DNA of 64,000 bases from Amphritea atlantica (GCA_024397875.1 CP073344.1:2967001-3031000); one strand, 5' to 3'; positions 31,408 through 40,850 are shown, numbered from the stretch's first letter. Translations and numbers: made by a program. Notes: a model not told the origin generated them from the sequence alone.

Positions 31408-32259
31408 TTATTTACGATCCAGAGCCGCCTGATACATCACCTTCTTTTTGACCCCGGTGATTTTTGCCGCCAGCGCACTCGCCTGCTTGACCGAAAGCTC
31501 CTCCAGCAGAATATCCAGCACCTCACTGCTGCGGGGATCAAGCAGACTATCATCCTGCTGAGGCGCCCCCTCAATCATCAACACAAACTCCCCCTTACGC
31601 TGATTAGGATCAGCCTCGACCTTCGCCAGAACCTCTGCGGCGGCACCGCTGATAAACGTCTCAAACGTTTTGGTCAACTCCCGGGCAATCGCGATAGGAC
31701 GATCGGCACCAAACGCCGTAACAATGTCTTTTAAACTATCAATAATCCGGTGGGGCGACTCATAAAACATTAGCGTCCGGTTTTCAGCCGCCAGCGCAGT
31801 ATAAAAATTAACCCGCTGCTGGGATTTAGCCGGTGGAAAGCCTTCAAAAGCAAAACGATCAGACGGCACGCCTGACGCACAAAGCGCAGCAATCAGCGCA
31901 CAACACCCGGGAAGCGGCACAACCCTGAACCCGGCAGACCTCACCTCCCGCACCAGCACAAATCCCGGATCAGAAATCAGCGGCGTCCCGGCGTCAGAAA
32001 TAAGGGCGATATCATCCCCCCGCTGTAATTTTTCAATAATTTTTTGCTGCTGCTGGCGTTCATTATGGTCATGAACTGCTATCATCGGCGTTTTGATATT
32101 AAAATGTGACAGCAAACGGCCACTATGGCGGGTATCTTCAGCCGCAATTAATGCAACCGACTCCAGTACACGGAGCGCGCGCGGCGTCATATCTTCTAAA
32201 TTGCCAATCGGCGTTGCGACTACATACAAAACTGCTTCGGACATCGGTATTCGAGCCAT
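31408..32259 (-). CDS. rsmI: 16S rRNA 2'-O-C1402 methyltransferase RsmI
   Basis: Tetrapyrrole-methylase-fold enzyme that 2'-O-methylates C1402, the same base modified by RsmH. VLYVVATPIGNLEDMTPRAL is the N-terminal signature; AEDTRHSGRLL, LISDAGTPLISDPG and FEGFPPAKSQQR follow in order, with ESPHRIIDSLKDI in the second half. The length is 283 residues from ATG 32259; ATG 32244 (MSEAVLYVV) is equally plausible. Divergent from lpoA with only 25 bp between, so promoters must overlap. Confidence 0.96.
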   Translation of the reverse strand: MARIPMSEAVLYVVATPIGNLEDMTPRALRVLESVALIAAEDTRHSGRLLSHFNIKTPMIAVHDHNERQQQQKIIEKLQRGDDIALISDAGTPLISDPGFVLVREVRSAGFRVVPLPGCCALIAALCASGVPSDRFAFEGFPPAKSQQRVNFYTALAAENRTLMFYESPHRIIDSLKDIVTAFGADRPIAIARELTKTFETFISGAAAEVLAKVEADPNQRKGEFVLMIEGAPQQDDSLLDPRSSEVLDILLEELSVKQASALAAKITGVKKKVMYQAALDRK

Positions 32260-32284
32260 TTATAAATTCAGGATGTGAAAGTAT

Positions 32285-34108
32285 ATGACGTTTCCAAGCC
32301 GCCTGTCTCTGATGCTGACCGCCAGCATGGTACTTTTTCTTAACGGCTGCGGTTCCCAACAGGGCAACATCGCAACACAAATCTCTGACAACCCCATGCA
32401 GCAGGTTGCTGAGCTGATTCAGCAAGCGGAAACCGCCGCGCCGATCAAAAGCGCTCAGCTAAAAGCAGAAGCGGCCCGAATCCTGATCCTGCAGGACCGG
32501 CAAGAAGACGCCTCACGCCTGCTGAATGAGATTGACATGCAACGCCTGACCCCCGCACTGCAGTTCGAAATATCTGAATTGAAGGCACGCACCGCCCTGG
32601 AACAGCAAGATGGACAAAGCGCCCTGCGCTACCTGCAGCAGCTATCACCTGAAACCACCAAAAACCTGCTGCCTGAGCAGCAATACCAGATAGGCGAAAT
32701 GCAGGCAGATGCATACCGCTACCAGCAAGAGCCGCTCAGCGAACTACAACAGCTGATCCAGCTAAGCAGCTACAGTCCGGCAGACAAAGCCCAGGCGCTC
32801 CACAACCGGATATGGACACTACTGATCCAGCTACCAACGCATCAGCTACAGCAACTGAGCCTGCGACCCGACAACAGCTACTATCAACAGGGCTGGTATG
32901 AACTCGCTCTGGCTGCGACCAGCGCACAGGACCTGAGCCAACAAAACAAACTGATGCAGCAATGGGAGATCCTCTGGCAATCGCACCCGGCGCAGCAAAC
33001 GCCACCAGAAGCCCTTCTGGCAGCCGCCGTTACCGACACCCTCAGTGCCGAGCATATAGCACTCTATCTGCCGATGAGTGGCAGCCTGGAAAAACCTGCA
33101 GAAGCAATCTCAACAGGATTTATGACCGCTTATTACAATGCGGTGAAAGCAGGCAGAACCAGCGCCAGAATCACCCAGCTCGATTCCACCAGAATCACCT
33201 CCCCGGAGCAGCTTTACCAACTGGCAGAGGAAAGAGGGATAGACCTGATCATCGGCCCGCTGGAGAAAGAGATGGTAGAAAGCCTGATCAACTTTGGACC
33301 AGCCCCTATTCCAACACTGACACTTAACACTGCCCCAGGCAGCCAGCAAACCAATGTTTACCAATTTGGCCTTGCCATAGAAGATGAAGCCATTCAGGCA
33401 GCCGAACAAGCCTGGCAGGACCAGAAAAAACAGGTTCTTATATACACCCCCGATAACGACTGGGGAACGCGCTCCGCCATTGCATTCAGACAGCACTTTA
33501 CCGCACTGGGCGGCACCATTCTTGATAGCTATACCTACGGCAGCGATGCCAACTATTCGGAACAGATTGCAACCCTGCTGGGCACAGAAAAGAGCAACGA
33601 ACGCAATACCCAGCTCACCCGGATTATCGGGGAACGACCTGAGTTCGAGAGCCGCAGACGCCAGGATGTGGACGCCATCTTCCTCTCAGCACTGCCACAA
33701 ACCGCTCGCCAGATCAAACCCACACTGGCGTTTCACTACGCTGGCAACATTCCGGTTTATGCCACATCTCAGATCTATTCAGGCACTGAGTCAGCGATTG
33801 AAGATCAGGACCTGAACGGCATTCGATTTGTTGCGACCCCCTGGTTAAGCAGCCCGCCATCCTCAGCCCATCTGCAACTGGCACAACTGCGGGACAACAC
33901 TGAAAGCCGCTTTGGCCGGCTGTACGCCCTGGGCATAGATGCTTTCAACCTGTTCCCCTATCTTGCCCAACTCTCCGCTACACCATCAGCCAGAGTAGAA
34001 GGCGAAACCGGTTCACTCTCAATTGGCAGAGACAATCAGATTGTACGCACCCTTAACTGGGTTACCTTCAAGCAGGGAATTGCCCAACCGATAAACGGAA
34101 ACAACTAA
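32285..34108 (+). CDS. lpoA: Penicillin-binding protein activator lipoprotein LpoA
   Basis: Outer-membrane lipoprotein that activates PBP1A from the periplasm. The signal peptide ends in the lipobox LNGC, with Cys at residue 22. The N-terminal half is helical and Gln-rich (TPR-like), and the C-terminal half (from about 255, HIALYLPMSGSLEKPAEAI) is a periplasmic-binding-protein-like fold with LIIGPLEKEMVESL and VDAIFLSALPQTARQI. At 607 residues it is in the family range. It is followed by yraN, diaA and dolP, the same order as in E. coli. Confidence 0.95.
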   Translation: MTFPSRLSLMLTASMVLFLNGCGSQQGNIATQISDNPMQQVAELIQQAETAAPIKSAQLKAEAARILILQDRQEDASRLLNEIDMQRLTPALQFEISELKARTALEQQDGQSALRYLQQLSPETTKNLLPEQQYQIGEMQADAYRYQQEPLSELQQLIQLSSYSPADKAQALHNRIWTLLIQLPTHQLQQLSLRPDNSYYQQGWYELALAATSAQDLSQQNKLMQQWEILWQSHPAQQTPPEALLAAAVTDTLSAEHIALYLPMSGSLEKPAEAISTGFMTAYYNAVKAGRTSARITQLDSTRITSPEQLYQLAEERGIDLIIGPLEKEMVESLINFGPAPIPTLTLNTAPGSQQTNVYQFGLAIEDEAIQAAEQAWQDQKKQVLIYTPDNDWGTRSAIAFRQHFTALGGTILDSYTYGSDANYSEQIATLLGTEKSNERNTQLTRIIGERPEFESRRRQDVDAIFLSALPQTARQIKPTLAFHYAGNIPVYATSQIYSGTESAIEDQDLNGIRFVATPWLSSPPSSAHLQLAQLRDNTESRFGRLYALGIDAFNLFPYLAQLSATPSARVEGETGSLSIGRDNQIVRTLNWVTFKQGIAQPINGNN

Positions 34109-34120
34109 ATTGAGCGACGC

Positions 34121-34504
34121 ATGGACAGACAGCAGATCGGCAGGGACGCCGAACAGAGAGCATTGAACTACCTGAAACAAAAAGGCCTTAAACTGATCAG
34201 CAGGAACTACCACTGCCGTTTTGGCGAAATTGATCTGATTATGCAGGATGGCGGACAACTGGTATTCATTGAGGTACGCAGCCGGCGCCACACCCTCTGG
34301 GGCGGCGCCGGACTCTCTGTCGATTTCCGAAAACAGAAGAAATTAATAAAAACAGCCAGTTACTTTCTCAGCCAGCAAAAAAGCAGTAACCTGCCTGTAT
34401 GCCGGTTTGATGTAATAGCATTTGAAGCCAATAGGGAGAACGGGAGTGGAGATTCCTGCCCTATATGGTATAAAGACGCCTTCAGACCTGAAGCCACTTT
34501 CTGA
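34121..34504 (+). CDS. yraN: YraN / UPF0102 family endonuclease-fold protein
   Basis: Small protein of 127 residues with the Holliday-junction-resolvase-like (PD-D/EXK) core: GRDAEQRALNYLKQKGLKLI, then NYHCRFGEIDLIMQDGGQLVFIEVRSR, where E, D, E and the following R residues form the conserved site. Its cellular role is unproven. It lies 12 nt after lpoA, between lpoA and diaA. Confidence 0.9.
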   Translation: MDRQQIGRDAEQRALNYLKQKGLKLISRNYHCRFGEIDLIMQDGGQLVFIEVRSRRHTLWGGAGLSVDFRKQKKLIKTASYFLSQQKSSNLPVCRFDVIAFEANRENGSGDSCPIWYKDAFRPEATF

Positions 34505-34515
34505 CAGGAGCACCG

Positions 34516-35106
34516 ATGGTACTTCAAGACCGAGTTATTAGCCTGTTCCATAACAGCATGGAGGTTAATGCCCAAACCATCGAAGAATACACACCTCTGA
34601 TCTCTCATGCCGGCGAGCTGCTGCTGAGCTGCCTGATGTCAGAAAATAAGATCCTTTGCTGCGGCAATGGTGGCAGCGCAGCACTTTCTCAGCATTTTAG
34701 CAGCTTACTGATGAATCAGTTTCGTCATGAGCGACCGGGACTACCGGCTATATCCCTCAGCGCCGATGGCTCAGCACTGACCGGCATCGCCCATGATGAT
34801 CAGTTTAATGAGGTGTTCTCCAAGCAGGTCCGCGCGCTCGGCCAGCCAGGCGATCTGCTACTGATACTCTCGAATGACGGGCGCGCAGCAAATCTGGTCC
34901 AGGCGATTCAGGCAGCACATGACCGCGATATGCTGGTAATTGCGCTCACCGGGGGAACTAATGACAACATTCACTCTCTATTACTCCCGGACGAGGTCGA
35001 ATTTTGCATCCCGGCAGATGATCCGGCGCTTATTTTTGGCGCCCAGACGTTGATTCTGCACGCCCTGTGCGACCTGATAGACTACCAACTTTTTGGCGGA
35101 GAATAA
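34516..35106 (+). CDS. diaA: SIS-domain protein, DiaA/GmhA-like
   Basis: A 196-residue sugar-isomerase (SIS) domain protein. ILCCGNGGSAALSQHFSSLL and LLILSNDGRAANLVQAI are the two phosphosugar-binding loops. In sequence it resembles phosphoheptose isomerase GmhA, but the lpoA-yraN-X-dolP position matches DiaA, the DnaA-binding initiation regulator. I favour DiaA on context; GmhA activity cannot be excluded. Confidence 0.82.
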   Translation: MVLQDRVISLFHNSMEVNAQTIEEYTPLISHAGELLLSCLMSENKILCCGNGGSAALSQHFSSLLMNQFRHERPGLPAISLSADGSALTGIAHDDQFNEVFSKQVRALGQPGDLLLILSNDGRAANLVQAIQAAHDRDMLVIALTGGTNDNIHSLLLPDEVEFCIPADDPALIFGAQTLILHALCDLIDYQLFGGE

Positions 35107-35109
35107 TTG

Positions 35110-35676
35110 ATGAAACGGATAGCTGTTCTGATTCTTGCAGGCCTGTTAAGCAGCGGCTGCTCAACTGTTGTCAGCAGTTTCAAAGAGGAACCGATAAAAG
35201 AGAATCCCACTGACCGCACCACCGGCAGCTTTGTCGATGACGAGCTCATTGAGATCAAATCGAATGTTAATATCAGCAAAGGCTCCGTAGAGCTCAGCAG
35301 CAGCCACGTCAACGTCACCAGCTTTAACGGCATCGTCCTGCTCACCGGACAGGTTGCCACCGAAGAGAGCCGTATGGAAGCTGAACAGATTGTCAGCCAG
35401 GTGCGCAAAATACGCCGCATCCACAATGAACTGACAGTTACCAGCCCCACTTCAACACTAACCCGCGCCAGCGACACCTGGATCACCGCCAAGATCAAAG
35501 CCAATATGATTGGCGACAAGCAGGTCGATGCCACTCAGATTAAAGTTGTGACTGAAAATGGCGTCGTTTATCTGATGGGACTGGTCACCCGTGCCCAGGC
35601 AGACAACGCCATCCGTATTGTGCGCAGCGTTAACGGTATTCAGAAAATTGTTAAAATCTTTGAGTATATCGATTAA
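35110..35676 (+). CDS. dolP: BON-domain outer-membrane lipoprotein DolP (YraP)
   Basis: Periplasm-facing lipoprotein involved in outer-membrane integrity. Signal peptide of about 16 residues ending LLSSGC, with the lipid-accepting Cys at 17. Two BON domains follow: the first with VNVTSFNGIVLLTGQVATEE, the second with KVVTENGVVYLMGLVTRAQA. The ATG at 35110 is preferred to the in-frame TTG at 35107. Length is 188 residues, as in E. coli DolP (191). It ends the lpoA operon. Confidence 0.92.
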   Translation: MKRIAVLILAGLLSSGCSTVVSSFKEEPIKENPTDRTTGSFVDDELIEIKSNVNISKGSVELSSSHVNVTSFNGIVLLTGQVATEESRMEAEQIVSQVRKIRRIHNELTVTSPTSTLTRASDTWITAKIKANMIGDKQVDATQIKVVTENGVVYLMGLVTRAQADNAIRIVRSVNGIQKIVKIFEYID

Positions 35677-35700
35677 AGGCCGAGGTCCGATCACTCCCCC

Positions 35701-35727
35701 TGTGGGAGCGACGTCCCGTCGCGATGA
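35701..35727 (+). repeat. Solitary REP palindrome
   Basis: GTGGGAG followed by CGACG-TCC-CGTCG and CGATGA: the same head-stem-TCC-stem-GA layout as the REP arrays elsewhere in the window, with a stem of different sequence. It lies just after the dolP stop, in the convergent gap with sspB. Confidence 0.75.
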
Positions 35728-35796
35728 TTTCCAGTAGTTATAGCAAGTGAAGCGTCCAGACCTCAAACCTTAAAACCTCAGACGCTCAAACCTACT

Positions 35797-35826
35797 AAAA
35801 AAAACCGCCTGAGGCGGTTTTTTTTA
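35797..35826. terminator. Bidirectional terminator between dolP and sspB
   Basis: AAACCGCC-TGA-GGCGGTTT forms an 8-bp stem with an A-run before and a run of eight T after it, so it works in both directions between the convergent genes dolP (+) and sspB (-). The right end touches the sspB stop region. Confidence 0.88.
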
Positions 35827-36234
35827 CTTAACAACTTTTAAAGAGGCACGACTCTTCGGTTTTGGCTTTGGATCTTCTGGCGGAGGATCATTATCAGGTT
35901 CATCACTATACAAGGCCTCAACACCCGGCTCAGCGCCAAACCCCATCCCCTGACCATTCTCACGGGCATAAATCGCCATCACTGCAACCATGGGTGCAAA
36001 TACATTCATCGGCACGCCACCGAAGCGCGCGCTGAAGCTGACAGCATCATTCTCAATCGTTAGCCCCTGCACAGCACTCGGAGCGACATTCAGAACGATC
36101 TGACCATCACTGATGAACTGCTGCGGTACCATCACCCCCTGGATCTCAGCATCGATAACCAGATGAGGTGTCCAGCCACTGTCCAGAATCCACTCATTCA
36201 ACGCACGGAGAAGATATCCACGACTTGATTGCAT
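35824..36234 (-). CDS. sspB: ClpXP adaptor SspB
   Basis: Delivers ssrA-tagged proteins to ClpXP. The N-terminal substrate-binding domain begins MQSSRGYLLRALNEWILDSG and contains TPHLVIDAEIQGVMVP and FSARFGGVPMNVFAPM. An acidic, Pro-rich linker (about 112-130) leads to the basic C-terminal ClpX-binding tail RASLKVVK. The ATG at 36234 has a GGAG ribosome-binding site; a longer frame to 36270 would begin inside the upstream terminator. The protein is 136 residues. It follows sspA. Confidence 0.94.
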   Translation of the reverse strand: MQSSRGYLLRALNEWILDSGWTPHLVIDAEIQGVMVPQQFISDGQIVLNVAPSAVQGLTIENDAVSFSARFGGVPMNVFAPMVAVMAIYARENGQGMGFGAEPGVEALYSDEPDNDPPPEDPKPKPKSRASLKVVK

Positions 36235-36244
36235 TACACACTCC

Positions 36245-36276
36245 AAAAAAAAGGATGAGTAACAACCCATCCTTTA
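36245..36276 (-). terminator. Terminator hairpin between sspA and sspB
   Basis: On the minus strand AAGGATGGGT and ACTCATCCTT form a 10-bp stem (one G-T pair, 4-nt loop) followed by about eight T. The T-run ends directly at the GGAG ribosome-binding site of sspB, so sspB expression must come from read-through or be attenuated. Confidence 0.8.
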
Positions 36277-36297
36277 TTTATTATTAGCGACAGACTA

Positions 36298-36927
36298 TCA
36301 GTCCCGCATTTCACGCTCTTCTTCGGACAGACTGATCTGAAATGCCTCACGCTCAAACAGGCGAGTCATATACTTGATCAGATCTTTACACTGAGCCTCT
36401 GGCAATTCAACACCCAGGATCTCCAGACGCCACAGCAGCGGAGCGATACAGCAATCCACCAGCGTAAACTCTTCGCTCATGAAAAAATCTTTTTCACCAA
36501 AAATCGGTGAAACTGCCACCAGACTGTCACGCAACGCTTTGCGGGCTTCATCTGCCTCGTCAGCATCTTCAGAGGTCAGAATAACATCCGCCAGAGAACA
36601 CCAGTCACGCTGAATACGGTACATATACAGGCGACTTTCAGCACGTGCAACAGGATAGACAGGCAGCAGCGGCGGATGAGGAAAACGCTCATCCAGATAC
36701 TCCATCATCACATTTGGCTCATACAATACCAACTCACGATCCAGAAGGGTCGGCAAGCTGTTGTACGGATTCAGTGAAGCCAGATCCTCAGGCAAATTAT
36801 TCGGATCACAATCATTTATCTCAACTGCAACACCTTTTTCTGCCAGAACGATACGTACCCGATGGCTGTAATGATCATTACCATCGGAGTAAAAAGTCAT
36901 AGAAGAACGCTTGGCCACTACACCCAT
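36298..36927 (-). CDS. sspA: Stringent starvation protein A (SspA)
   Basis: RNA-polymerase-associated GST-fold protein involved in stationary-phase and acid tolerance. [26 protein letters not shown] is the thioredoxin-like start, [32 protein letters not shown] the SspA signature, and a helical C-terminal domain follows. The start used is ATG 36927 with a GGGGTG ribosome-binding site; an upstream ATG at 36954 lies within the preceding terminator's T-run. Length 209 residues. It lies downstream of petABC, a common arrangement. Confidence 0.94.
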   Translation of the reverse strand: MGVVAKRSSMTFYSDGNDHYSHRVRIVLAEKGVAVEINDCDPNNLPEDLASLNPYNSLPTLLDRELVLYEPNVMMEYLDERFPHPPLLPVYPVARAESRLYMYRIQRDWCSLADVILTSEDADEADEARKALRDSLVAVSPIFGEKDFFMSEEFTLVDCCIAPLLWRLEILGVELPEAQCKDLIKYMTRLFEREAFQISLSEEEREMRD

Positions 36928-36954
36928 TAAATCACCCCGTTTCACATGTTCCAT

Positions 36955-36994
36955 AAAAAAAACATACGCGGACCAACTAAATTGGACCGCGTAT
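36955..36994 (-). terminator. Terminator after petC
   Basis: On the minus strand ATACGCGG-T-CCAA and TTGG-T-CCGCGTAT pair with a single T-T mismatch and a 5-nt loop, followed by a run of eight T. It separates the cytochrome bc1 operon from sspA. Confidence 0.85.
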
Positions 36995-37017
36995 CGGCAT
37001 TACTGACCAGCAGACGT

Positions 37018-37779
37018 TTAGTGAACGTCTTTCCAGTACTCTTTCTTCAGGGCGTAAGCAAAGAAGAAGAAGATGAACAGGAAGATCAGTACTTTATAAC
37101 CAATTGCCTGAGACTCCAGCTTAACAGGATTACCCATATAAGACATGAAGTTCACCAGGTCATAGATCGTTTTGTCGAACTCTTCAACAGAAAGGGAACC
37201 TTTCTCAGCAACGCTCAGACAACCACCCATCTGCAGTCCTGTCAGAGGATCGATAGTCTTCTCATGATGAGCCATCTCCTCTTTAGTACAGTGATTAACC
37301 TGAAGACCCTGAAGCCCTTCCAGAACGTTTGGCATACCAACATCCGGGAATACAACGTTATTCACACCCCATGGACGGGCAGGATCTTTGTAGAAGCTAC
37401 GCAGGTAAGTATACACCCAGCTCTCACCACGAAGACGTGTTTCCAGCGTCAGATCAGGCGGCGGCGTACCAAACCATGCGGCTGCATCCGTCTGAGGCAT
37501 AGCAATAGTCATCTGCTCACCCACTTTGGAATCACCAAAGATCAGGTTCTCTTCAACCAGCTCATTAGGAATACCCAGATCGGTTGCAGCACGCTCATAA
37601 CGCTGATAGTTAGCAGAGTGGCAACCCATGCAATAGTTTACAAAGGTTTTCATACCACGCTGTAGTGATTCCTTATTGGCATGGTCCGGAGACATAGAAT
37701 CCAGCGGAGCCCCACCCGTACTCGCACTAGCAGCCACTGGTGCCAGCACTAACATAATTGCGATAAAAAACTTTTTCAT
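37018..37779 (-). CDS. petC: Ubiquinol-cytochrome c reductase, cytochrome c1
   Basis: Heme c subunit of complex III that passes electrons to soluble cytochrome c. A signal peptide of about 19 residues (VAASAS cut region) precedes the heme-binding motif C50-M-G-C53-H54. A C-terminal membrane anchor (VLIFLFIFFFFAYALKKEYWKDVH) is clear. The length of 253 residues is normal. It starts in a 1-base overlap with the cytochrome b stop (TAATG). Confidence 0.96.
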   Translation of the reverse strand: MKKFFIAIMLVLAPVAASASTGGAPLDSMSPDHANKESLQRGMKTFVNYCMGCHSANYQRYERAATDLGIPNELVEENLIFGDSKVGEQMTIAMPQTDAAAWFGTPPPDLTLETRLRGESWVYTYLRSFYKDPARPWGVNNVVFPDVGMPNVLEGLQGLQVNHCTKEEMAHHEKTIDPLTGLQMGGCLSVAEKGSLSVEEFDKTIYDLVNFMSYMGNPVKLESQAIGYKVLIFLFIFFFFAYALKKEYWKDVH

Positions 37780-39026
37780 TAGCCTGTCACCCTTTCCGGT
37801 ACCGGTTTAGTGCTTTCCATTCTGGTGTAGAACGGCATCAGGAAGAAGTATGCGAAATACAGTGCAGTACAGATCTGCGCCACCAGAGTACGGCCAGGAG
37901 AAGATGCAACAACCCCCAGGTAACCCAGAATAACGAAGCTGATTGCAAAGATAACCAGCCACACTTTGCTCATCCAGCCTTTATAACGCATGGATTTAAC
38001 CGGGCTGCGATCCAGCCATGGCAGCACAAACAGGATAGCAATCGCACCACCCATCACCACCACACCAGGGAACTGAGAGGCCGCAATAGGCGGAATCGCA
38101 CGCAGCATGGCGTAGAACGGTGTGAAGTACCATACCGGCGCGATATGCGGCGGCGTCTTCAGCGGGTTAGCAGGTTCAAAGTTAGGCTGCTCAATAAAGT
38201 AGCCACCCATCTCCGGGAAGAAGAAGATGATCAGGCAGAATACGAACAGGAATACCACAACACCAACAATATCTTTAACGGTGTAGTAAGGGTGGAATGG
38301 AATACCGTCCAGCGGAATACCGTTCTCATCCTTTTTCTCTTTAATTTCAACGCCGTCCGGGTTATTTGAACCCACTTCGTGCAGCGCAATAATGTGCATA
38401 ACAACCAGCCCCAGCAGGACGATTGGCAACGCAACAACGTGCAGTGAGAAGAAACGGTTCAGGGTAATACCAGAGATCAGGTAATCACCACGAATCCACT
38501 CAGCCAGATCGGGACCAATCACCGGCACAGCAGAGAACAGAGATACGATTACCTGAGCACCCCAGTAAGACATCTGCCCCCATGGCAGCAGGTAGCCCAT
38601 GAACGCTTCAGCCATCAGCGCCAGGTAGATCGTCATACCGAAGATCCACACCAGTTCACGGGGCTTACGGTAAGAACCGTACAGCAGACCACGGAACATG
38701 TGCAGGTAAACAACGGCAAAGAAGGCAGACGCGCCGGTAGAGTGCATATAACGTAGCAGCCAGCCATAATCCACATCACGCATGATGTATTCAACAGAAG
38801 CGAACGCACCCTCTGCAGTCGGGTTATAGCTCATAGTCAACCAGATACCGGTCAGTAGCTGGTTAACCAGCACCAGCAACGCCAGTGAACCGAAGAAATA
38901 CCAGAAGTTAAAGTTCTTCGGAGCGTAGTATTTTGCTAAGTGATCATCCCACATCGCTGTCAGAGGGAAACGATCATCGATCCAGCCTATGAAGCCCGGA
39001 TTTCCTTTATTACGTGCGCCAGCCAT
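37779..39026 (-). CDS. petB: Ubiquinol-cytochrome c reductase, cytochrome b
   Basis: Eight-helix membrane subunit of complex III carrying two b hemes. WLLRYMHSTGASAFFAVVYLHMFRGLLY supplies the first pair of heme His, FFSLHVVALPIVLLGLVVMHIIALHEVGS the second pair, and the Qo-site PEWY-equivalent is PVWYFTPFYAMLRAIP. The length of 415 residues is typical for proteobacteria. Middle gene of petABC. Confidence 0.97.
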   Translation of the reverse strand: MAGARNKGNPGFIGWIDDRFPLTAMWDDHLAKYYAPKNFNFWYFFGSLALLVLVNQLLTGIWLTMSYNPTAEGAFASVEYIMRDVDYGWLLRYMHSTGASAFFAVVYLHMFRGLLYGSYRKPRELVWIFGMTIYLALMAEAFMGYLLPWGQMSYWGAQVIVSLFSAVPVIGPDLAEWIRGDYLISGITLNRFFSLHVVALPIVLLGLVVMHIIALHEVGSNNPDGVEIKEKKDENGIPLDGIPFHPYYTVKDIVGVVVFLFVFCLIIFFFPEMGGYFIEQPNFEPANPLKTPPHIAPVWYFTPFYAMLRAIPPIAASQFPGVVVMGGAIAILFVLPWLDRSPVKSMRYKGWMSKVWLVIFAISFVILGYLGVVASSPGRTLVAQICTALYFAYFFLMPFYTRMESTKPVPERVTG

Positions 39027-39622
39027 TATGCAGTCTCCTGATCCACACCAACGATGATCACATTATCGCTCTCATAAAAATGAGGCGGAATCACCAGGTT
39101 AGTAGGTGCCGGAACACCCTTCAATACTCGACCAGACAGGTCAAAACGGGAACCGTGACATGGGCAGTAGAAACCACCAACCCACTCCTCACCCAGATCT
39201 TCAGGGGCAAGTTCAGGCCGGTAGGTCGGAGAACAACCCAGATGGGTACAGATACCAACCATTACCGCGATATCTTCACGCAGTGACCGTGCAGCAGTGT
39301 GAGGTATATACACAGGCTGCTGAGGTGCCTCAGACTTAGGGTCAGCCAGACTACCATCCAGCTTTGCCAGATTCGCCAGCGCTTCAGGCCCACGACGCAC
39401 AATCCATACAGGCTTGCCGCGCCATTTGACGATCATCTGCTGACCGACTTCCAGCTTGCTGATATCAGCTTTAACCGGAGCACCAGCGGTTTTCGCCTTC
39501 GCACTCGGATTCCATGAAGCCACGAACGGAACTGCAGCTCCTACGGCACCCACTGCCCCAACAGCAGAGGTGGCACCGATCAGGAGACGTCGCCGCCCCT
39601 TATTCACGCCGTCATTACTCAT
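39026..39622 (-). CDS. petA: Ubiquinol-cytochrome c reductase, Rieske iron-sulfur subunit
   Basis: 2Fe-2S subunit of complex III. A twin-arginine region (KGRRRLLIG) precedes a long Ala/Gly/Val helix, consistent with Tat insertion as an uncleaved anchor. The cluster ligands are C125-T-H127-L-G-C130 and C153-P-C155-H156. The length of 198 residues is normal. First gene of the operon, sharing one base with petB at its stop. Confidence 0.97.
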   Translation of the reverse strand: MSNDGVNKGRRRLLIGATSAVGAVGAVGAAVPFVASWNPSAKAKTAGAPVKADISKLEVGQQMIVKWRGKPVWIVRRGPEALANLAKLDGSLADPKSEAPQQPVYIPHTAARSLREDIAVMVGICTHLGCSPTYRPELAPEDLGEEWVGGFYCPCHGSRFDLSGRVLKGVPAPTNLVIPPHFYESDNVIIVGVDQETA

Positions 39623-39733
39623 TAAGATTATCTCCCCTCACTCAACCCTCAAACCCCTGCACTATTGCAGCGCAGCAATTTTCCGGTTGCTCAGTAATGA
39701 ATACCGAATTAACGGATTTTTAAAATGGCACAA

Positions 39734-39762
39734 ATAGTAATGAAATTCCCCCCTTCTTACAA
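39734..39762 (-). promoter_or_regulatory. Probable petABC promoter
   Basis: On the minus strand TTGTAA (39757-39762) and TACTAT (39734-39739) are 17 bp apart, giving a leader of about 105 nt to petA. The 292-bp gap holds this, the rpsI terminator and nothing else recognisable. Confidence 0.45.
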
Positions 39763-39842
39763 GGCCAATTCAGGCCAAAACGGCCTTTTTACGCCTATAG
39801 TCGACCCACTTCCGACATGCTCACGCAACAGCACAAATTAAA

Positions 39843-39880
39843 CAAAAAAAAACGCCCGGACCATTTCTGATCCGGGCGTT
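39843..39880 (-). terminator. Intrinsic terminator of rplM-rpsI
   Basis: On the minus strand AACGCCCGGA and TCCGGGCGTT form a 10-bp stem with a 10-nt loop, followed by about nine T. It lies 35 nt after the rpsI stop. Confidence 0.92.
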
Positions 39881-39914
39881 TTCTGAGGCGATACAGAAGC
39901 TGTATCGCAGCGAA

Positions 39915-40307
39915 TTAACGCTTGGAGAACTGTGGCTTCTTACGCGCTTTACGCAGACCCACTTTCTTACGCTCAACTTCACGAGCATCACGGGTAACGA
40001 AACCAGCAGCACGCAGTTCAGGACGCAGAGTCTCATCATATTCCATCAGGGCGCGAGTGATACCGTGACGGATCGCACCAGCCTGACCGAAACCACCACC
40101 GCCTTTAACGGTAATGTAAACATCAAATTTTTCTGTGTTACCAGTCAGATCCAGAGGCTGACGAACGATCATGCGAGCAGTTTCGCGACCGAAGTAAACA
40201 TCAAGCTCACGCTGGTTAACAGTGATTTTACCTGTACCCGGACGCAGGAATACACGTGCAGTAGAGGATTTACGACGGCCTGTGCCGTAATACTGAGTTG
40301 TAGACAT
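39915..40307 (-). CDS. rpsI: 30S ribosomal protein S9
   Basis: Small-subunit protein whose C-terminal tail reaches the P-site t[22 protein letters not shown] at the N-terminus, [19 protein letters not shown] in the middle and the basic tail ending KKPQFSKR are diagnostic. The length of 130 residues equals E. coli S9. Cotranscribed after rplM (13-nt gap). Confidence 0.99.
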   Translation of the reverse strand: MSTTQYYGTGRRKSSTARVFLRPGTGKITVNQRELDVYFGRETARMIVRQPLDLTGNTEKFDVYITVKGGGGFGQAGAIRHGITRALMEYDETLRPELRAAGFVTRDAREVERKKVGLRKARKKPQFSKR

Positions 40308-40320
40308 ATTGACCTGCCCC

Positions 40321-40749
40321 TTAGACGTTCAGTTCTTGTGGCTGTTGAGCCGCATGCGGATGTTCTGCACCAGCGTACACTTTCATCTTAGTGTACATAG
40401 CACGACCCAGGGGACCTTTAGGTAGCATACCTTTAACGGCCAGTTCGATGGTGCGTGTTGGATGAGTTTCAACCATCTTCTCGAAAGAAGTTTCACGCAG
40501 ACCACCCGGGTAACCAGTGTGGCGATAGTACATTTTGTCCTTACGCTTATTACCGGTTACGTTTACTTTCTCAGCGTTGATAACGATGATGTAATCGCCA
40601 GTGTCAACGTGAGGAGTGAATTCTGCTTTATGCTTGCCACGCAGACGACGAGCGATTTCAGTAGCCATACGACCCAGAGTTTTACCCTCAGCGTCGATAA
40701 CATACCAGTCGCGTTTAACCTCTGCAGGCTTTGCGCTAAATGTAGTCAT
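40321..40749 (-). CDS. rplM: 50S ribosomal protein L13
   Basis: Early-assembly large-subunit protein. The start [40 protein letters not shown] and [19 protein letters not shown] are family signatures. The length of 142 residues equals E. coli L13. First gene of the rplM-rpsI operon, behind a leader of about 127 nt. Confidence 0.99.
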   Translation of the reverse strand: MTTFSAKPAEVKRDWYVIDAEGKTLGRMATEIARRLRGKHKAEFTPHVDTGDYIIVINAEKVNVTGNKRKDKMYYRHTGYPGGLRETSFEKMVETHPTRTIELAVKGMLPKGPLGRAMYTKMKVYAGAEHPHAAQQPQELNV

Positions 40750-40850
40750 GATAAATTTACCTATACATCAGTCTGATTACTGCCAATTCAATCGATTAGC
40801 AATGCTCGACGACCTTATAATTATTGGTTGCAAACAGTGTTTACAACGTC

